This document shows positions 59,101-64,000 of a DNA stretch of 64,000 nucleotides, in pieces. Positions within the stretch are counted from its first letter, which is position 1. Every line of letters starts with the position of its first letter. Below the pieces are notes generated by a model. That model saw only the letters and a program-made list of their open reading frames with translations, was not told the DNA's origin and made no database searches. Made by a program: the position numbers and the translations under genes. Source of the DNA: Tetracentron sinense (lineage: Eukaryota > Streptophyta > Magnoliopsida > Trochodendrales > Trochodendraceae); contig CM026571.1 in NCBI GenBank assembly GCA_015143295.1, forward strand, positions 4,235,501 to 4,299,500. The letters run 5' to 3'.

Positions 59101-60765
59101 GCTAACTTATTATTTATAGTATAGTTCTCTATTTATTTATTTATTGACATAACAAACAAACAAACAAAAAGTTAATGTTAACTCTGGGAAAGGGAAGTGA
59201 TTTAAAACTCTTTTGATGGTAGGTACTATCAAGAGCTAAACCCTTGGATTCAAGATCTATTGGTTTCTGTTAAGCCTATTGAGTTGCCCAGTTAAACAAT
59301 ACAGCCTAGATATGCTTGGCATAGCTGTCCAACTCATCGTATCTTGTCCATAGCTGTAATTGAGAGAAAATCTCTCCTCTAATGTTGATTGGGAGAAAAT
59401 CTCTCCACATACTATAACCAAACCAATTGTATTCTCTATAAATACACATATACTCAACCCCTTTAGAAACAAGGGGGAATTTCACCTACAATTGTCTTTT
59501 CTTATAGTTCAAATATTAAGTGGGCCCATCATTTAAAGCACATGTAGACATGGAACCATTGGATATTAAATCCAACGGTCCAGCTTTCCATAGTAGGTAG
59601 AATTGAGAGTTTTTCATTACTTTCCTCTGGGAAATAGAGTTAATGTACGGTTGGTTCCAAAACAAATTCACTTATATTTATAGGGGCGTAACGAGTGAGT
59701 AGGGGTGGAGGGGGGGTTATTTTTAGAAAAGAAATAAATTTATTTTTATATTATGATAAATATTTAACTTATCGTCGCATTCCGATATGTAGTGGAATGT
59801 ACTGTTCTCATTGGTTCGTGTCACCCTTTTTAATAGTCATCAACTCTGTGATTAAAATTCACTCACTCCTACGGTTAAGTAATCTAACCTTAGTTTTTTG
59901 AAAACAAAAATATAAACCTTAATTTTCTTAAGCTAAACACATGATTGGAATGATCTTCTACAACGTTTGTCCCAAGGGACTCACATTGACCCCCAATAGA
60001 TTAATATGAAGAATACATACCATGTGTCTCGAGTTAACTTATAATTTATAGTAAAGTTCTCTAATTATATATTTATTTATTGATTGACGGAATGAAACAA
60101 ACGGAGTTAATGTTGACCATGGAAAACGCAATTGTAAAACTCATCGTTAGGATTAGGGTATTAGATACGTACCTCAAGGCATTCCCCGGCAAGCAAAATA
60201 GCCCCAATCCCAATTCCGGTATTAACAGCCGTCTGAATTACAATCACGAAATAGAACATCCACCCTGACCCTATCATCAAAAACCCAATTTCCTTCAAAA
60301 TTAAACACCAGTAAGAATAAAAATTCCAATTGGAAATGAGTTAGATTTTTCCGGGGGGGAAATAACACCAAAGACGTCGGCGGCGAGTTCACGGAATCTG
60401 ATGTGTCGGCGACCTTCCTTCTCGCAGTGATCAAGAACCTTGGACAAGAGATAATAGGAATAGAAGGTGACGACGCCCATCACCGTTAGACAAAAGAACC
60501 CCAGTCCCCACCCAAGTCCCCGGAAAGCGTACGGCAGCGTCAGTATTGTGGGTCCCACTATCGCCGTCGTTAGATGAAATCCGGCATGCCACCAATTTCC
60601 TTTATAAAAAAAAATCAAAAAAACAAATCACAAAAGGACCTCGGATGCTAACTTTCAGTAAGCGTGAATTCCTTCATTACCTTTTGATTCTAGCACGAAA
60701 ACTGCTCCGGCGTCTTCTTCGCGGCGGTTTTCTGGAAATGGGTCGATTTGAGGAGGTTCTGCCAT
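56177..60765 (-). CDS. GAT1: GABA transporter 1-like amino acid permease (AAAP family), seven exons
   Basis: Exons in coding order: 60765-60681, 60599-60369, 60270-60173, 57942-57756, 57300-57170, 56951-56715, 56566-56177. The 1359-nt join gives 452 residues, essentially the length of Arabidopsis GAT1, and long blocks match it as I recall it ([68 protein letters not shown]). All introns are GT-AG. Roughly ten hydrophobic segments are visible; the N-terminus is short and cytosolic. GAT1 is a plasma-membrane proton-coupled importer of GABA and related compounds. Intron 3 (57943-60172) is 2.2 kb because of inserted repeats. The leader may contain a short upstream frame and a CT microsatellite. 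No defect seen; orthology to GAT1 rather than a close paralogue is likely. Confidence 0.95.
58095..58375. mobile_element. Core-family inverted-repeat element in intron 3 of the transporter
   Basis: ATATGCCCCTGAGATCACCA at the left faces TGGCGACCTCATGGGCAT at the right; both arms carry GGTTAAGATTCA and ACCCTAAGG cores and CATGTGTC/ACACGTGG. Closely related to the arms at 10326-10716 but with different tips. Confidence 0.65.
59310..59490 (-). mobile_element. Possible LTR fragment in intron 3 of the transporter
   Basis: GGGAGAAAATCTCTCC occurs with a repeat of AGAAAATCTCTCC just before it, followed by CTCTATAAATACACATATAC and a leader-like stretch. This resembles a small copia/TRIM-type LTR promoter reading on the + strand; edges not found, so strand and class are tentative. 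Confidence 0.3.
59690..59935. repeat. Half of a core-family element
   Basis: ACTCTGTGATTAAAATTCAC and CTCCTACGGTTAAGTAATC are worn versions of the core motif; no facing arm was found. Confidence 0.4.
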
Positions 60766-60779
60766 TGATGGAATGGAAG

Positions 60780-60800
60780 AGAGAGAGAGAGAGAAAGAAG
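60780..60800. repeat. (GA)n in the transporter leader
   Basis: Read on the - strand it is a CT run directly upstream of the start codon, common in plant leaders. Confidence 0.8.
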
Positions 60801-60912
60801 ATCTCAAGTGCGCAGGTTAAGGAGCTGTCATTCGAAGCGTATGTTAGGAGAGCAAAGAGAAGGAAAGGAGGAGATCCCGAGACTCGGGTTTCTTGGAGTC
60901 TTTGAAACAAAG

Positions 60913-60948
60913 CTAAAGTGAAAGAAGACGACACTCTTGCCGACCCAT
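60913..60948 (-). other. Possible 11-codon upstream open reading frame
   Basis: ATG at 60948, stop TAG at 60915-60913, peptide MGRQECRLLSL. It lies in the leader if transcription starts about 30 bases after the TATA box at 60982-60990, but then very near the cap, so initiation may be weak. Confidence 0.35.
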
Positions 60949-60981
60949 GGTAGGGATCAGGGATTGAGTACAAAAACGGAA

Positions 60982-60990
60982 GATTTATAG
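60982..60990 (-). promoter_or_regulatory. TATA box of the GABA transporter gene
   Basis: CTATAAATC on the - strand about 220 bases before the ATG, predicting a leader of about 190 bases. Confidence 0.65.
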
Positions 60991-61422
60991 AGCAGTTGGA
61001 ATGTTTGGATCGGAGGAGAAGTGGGAAAGGCAGAGTTTTGGCATTTTTTGTAAAAGGGGGTGGATACGTAATTATCCATGCTTGTAACGAATTAGATGCT
61101 CTCTCCTATTGTTGGACTAGGAAGAGCCCTTGATTTCCTCTCCACCTATTGCACTCTTTGCCACAGGAGAACATTGATTTGACACAAAACTATTATCTTT
61201 TGAGATTATTGAAAAACATCTATCTTTCCACGGATTTGTAAATTTGCATTCTCCTTCGTTTACTTTTAAATTTACCCTCTCTTAAATTCAAAATTTTTTG
61301 AATTATTATTATCATTATTTTGTTGGATAATATCATTTACCTAGGTTACTACTTGGTTAGTGGTTAGCATTAGGGATCGGAGTTCTAGCTACTCATCACA
61401 TGGAGGAATGGATGACGAGACC

Positions 61423-61939
61423 TAGGGGTGTAATGAGCCGAGCCAGCTCACGAGCCAACTCTGCTTGACTCGAAAAAAAAGGAGCTTGAGCTTTTACTTT
61501 GGACTCGTTGAGCTGAACCAAGTCTTAAAAGTGAGTTCAAAAAATAAACGAGCCGAGCCTGAACAATATGTGGCTCAGCTTGGTTCAGCTCGATTAATTT
61601 TATAATAATATCCTTTAAAAATTGCATTTATATTATATATTTAGTATACCTTTTTTTTGGTAAAATTTATATAGTATACATTAACATAATTTTTTTTTTT
61701 TAAGTTTTAACTCAAGCTTTCACGTGAGTCACATGATATCTCAAAGAAAAAAATGTCATTTTAATTTATTTTTTTAATTGAATTTAGTGCTTATCCGTGT
61801 ATTTTTTAAAAAAAAATTATCGAGCCGAACCGAGCCAAACTCGAGTTCAATGATATGTGGACGAGCCGAGCTCGAGACTCAATAAAATTCCAACGAGCCG
61901 AGCTCGAGCAGTGCCCAACATGGCTCGTTGACACCCCTA
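61423..61939. mobile_element. hAT-like MITE, TAGGGGTGT family, copy 2
   Basis: TAGGGGTGTAATGAGCCGAG to GTTGACACCCCTA, AT-rich centre. Flanks ACGAGACC (61415-61422) and ACGTGTCC (61940-61947) match 6 of 8. Confidence 0.8.
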
Positions 61940-61985
61940 ACGTGTCCTCTCTATTGAGAGAGGCCACACCCACCATTGGCGCAAG

Positions 61986-62100
61986 CAGGGGTGGAGCCAA
62001 GTGGAGGCCTGTGAGGCATGTGCCTCCACTGAACTTTAGGGGAAAAAAAATCTTTTAGGGCATTTAGCCAGGGGAATGGGGCCATGTAGGTGCCCTAAAA
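61986..62100. mobile_element. Fragment of the CAGGGG hAT-like family
   Basis: CAGGGGTGGAGCCAAGTGG matches the left end of 22411-23011; the right end was not found. Confidence 0.5.
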
Positions 62101-62139
62101 CTTTGAGTCTCGATCTTGTCCAATTGAGATTGAACTCGG

Positions 62140-63400
62140 ATCACACTCACAGAATTAGCCCATCAATTGTCCTTTTAATTCTGGTTAAAAAAATTTAATC
62201 CGGGCTAATATTTTTTTATCTAAAAACCAAGTTTAGATTGTTTGACTTTAAATTACAATTTTGTCTTAATACATATTTAACCATTGATAGACTAAAAAAG
62301 GTTACTGTTGAGAATTTAATACTAAAAGAGTATTTGAAAAAGAAATTGATAGTAAGTGGGGAAAAATGTAAAATATAAAAAATGAAGGGTTATTTACAAA
62401 ATCACTATAATTTTTTTTTGGGTACAAAATTCTGTCATTTTTGTTGCTAAAAATAAAAAATGAAGAGTACAATAGTGGGAGAGTAGTGCCCTACTGCCCT
62501 GCTTGACAACGTCAATCAAAACAGAAAGCAGTTTTAATCAATGTTGTAAGAACCTGACCAGTCATCGAACCGGTTGAGTGGCCGGTTTGATCGGTTCGAC
62601 CGTGTTATTTTTTTATTTAAAAAATATTTTTTTCCCAATTTTATTCATTTATGATTGGTTCTCAACCTTTTTACCATTGATTCCCGATTCAACCGATCGA
62701 TTCTTCTGACCAATTTTTAAATAAGTCCAGTTTTATGAGGTTTGGGAACCAGTGAGGGGACCGGTTCCCGGTTTTTCTGGTTCGATCAATCGGTCTAATG
62801 CGATTCTGGTTATGACAACACTGGTTTTAATTTCAACACATTCCAAACAAAAAAAAAAAGTAGAAAAGACTAGCGTGCAAGTAATAGATTGAAAGAGCTC
62901 AAATCAGCTATAGTGCTTTTCGTGGCATCACTAATCTATGTTCCAACATAGCAGACACCCGTGTTATGTTTGTGGAGAGAAGAAATGGATTTGTCCGCCA
63001 CCCTTTTTAATTATGTTACCATTGTTAGTTAGGGTTAAACATTCTTACCTTAGTATTTAGAAAAGAAAAAATAAAACAAAATATTCACTTTACTTTTTTA
63101 AAAATTAATCATAATAAAAAGGGTGTTAAAAAGGGACACGTTGAGTATCTGACTGTCCAGGCGGTAAATGGTATTTGTACAAGAGGTATTGTAGTGATTT
63201 GGAAACACAGCTCACCCAAGTTTGTCATTTGTGGATCTTTTTCAATTTATTAACCACCTATTGAATGAATGGATTAATTAAACTCTTTTTTTTTTTTATA
63301 ATTAAACCGATCTTCAATCCAATTGGGGGCATACACCTCCGAAACCCCCCCCCCCCCTCCCAAAAACAAACAAAAGACTCATTATAAATCTTAGGAAATC
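62140..63400. other. Gene-free stretch with core-motif relics
   Basis: Worn copies of the core (AACCAAGTTTAGATTG at about 62226; GTTAGGGTTAAACATTC at about 63030) occur. A C run lies at about 63346-63357. Around 62560-62820, facing CCGGTTTGATCGGTTCGACC and GGTTCGATCAATCGG stretches suggest another inverted-repeat element. No gene supported. Confidence 0.4.
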
Positions 63401-64000
63401 ACGGCCACGCATGCCTTTAGATGGGGACAAAGGCCTAGCTTATCTTGATTCAAATGATGACTTGGATCCTTCTCTTGTCTGCCACCATATCAGTATCACT
63501 TCTTTTCCTAGGTTGGTATTTTGTTCTATCGGTTTCATATGTGGATGTCTAAAATGGCATTTATACTTTTTTTTTTTTTTGGGGGGGGGGGAGGTGGTGA
63601 TGGGGGTTAAAAAAGTGTTTGCAAGGGGAGAGCGGGGACTGAGTAAAATATTCTGGCCTAGCTTTTGACTGGGTCTCTAAGACCGTTTAACTCTGGTTAG
63701 AAATTTTAACTCTGTAATCAGTTTTTTTTATTTTTCCTAAAAATGAAGTTTAGATTCAATAATCTTAAAGAATGAATTTTAATCACAGTCAGTAACTAAA
63801 GGAGCTTTTAGTTGGAGAGGCTAGGCCGGAGTATTTTACTCTGGGCAGTTAGAGGAAATCCTAATTTCCTTTGCAAGAGGGTTTTCTTACCTAAGCTGTA
63901 CTAATTATGGGTTTTGAATTCATGGAGAGAATTATGGGAGTACCCCTTTGAAAAAGTTTTCCTTTCCCAGCTCTTTTGGCCGCAGCTGTTATGTTAGTAA
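63401..64000. other. Gene-free end of the window
   Basis: A T/G run lies at 63570-63591. A core-family relic with imperfect facing halves spans about 63640-63840 (GGCCTAGCTTTTG / AGGCTAGGCCGG). The + frame 63411-63668 has no recognised motif. Confidence 0.4.

Overview
This is about 64 kb of nuclear DNA from a flowering plant. Gene structures (GT-AG introns, plant-only families), AT-rich intergenic DNA, abundant MITEs, tRNA-derived SINEs, a LINE relic and large solo LTRs all point that way. Modest coding GC argues against a grass; a woody dicot-type genome is likely, but I cannot name the species.

Six host genes are supported. On the + strand: a three-exon group III WRKY transcription factor (776-2665). 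On the - strand: a five-exon short-chain reductase of the DFR/anthocyanidin-reductase/HC-toxin-reductase type (8053-11778); two intronless UGT72B-like glucosyltransferases (27761-29158 and 38156-39556); a small single-exon plant protein of unknown function (53363-53947); and a seven-exon GABA-transporter-1-like amino acid permease (56177-60765). Exon joins were derived by hand and keep frame throughout.

The two UGT genes lie in a direct segmental duplication (unit A about 24.0-31.3 kb, unit B about 33.9-51.7 kb). Unit B is longer mainly because some 10 kb of transposon nests sits upstream of its UGT. The pair gives natural filled/empty sites for several MITEs. One Mutator-type MITE sits about 50 bp upstream of the UGT-A start codon, exactly where UGT-B keeps a TATA box.

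The rest is mostly transposon-derived. There are several palindromic MITE families with 9-bp target duplications (Mutator-like), Tourist-like MITEs with TTA/TAA duplications, and hAT-like elements with 8-bp duplications. One ~2.3-kb solo-LTR family is present three times, one copy nested inside another. A second nest at 44.8-48.75 kb is three layers deep (MITE, then LTR, then LTR). Its innermost solo LTR (45968-48218) is built almost entirely of successive hairpins, including a two-phase tandem array upstream of its TATA box. That hairpin-chain LTR and the MITE in the UGT-A promoter are the most unusual items in the window. No tRNA, rRNA or CRISPR was found; tRNA-like boxes belong to SINEs.
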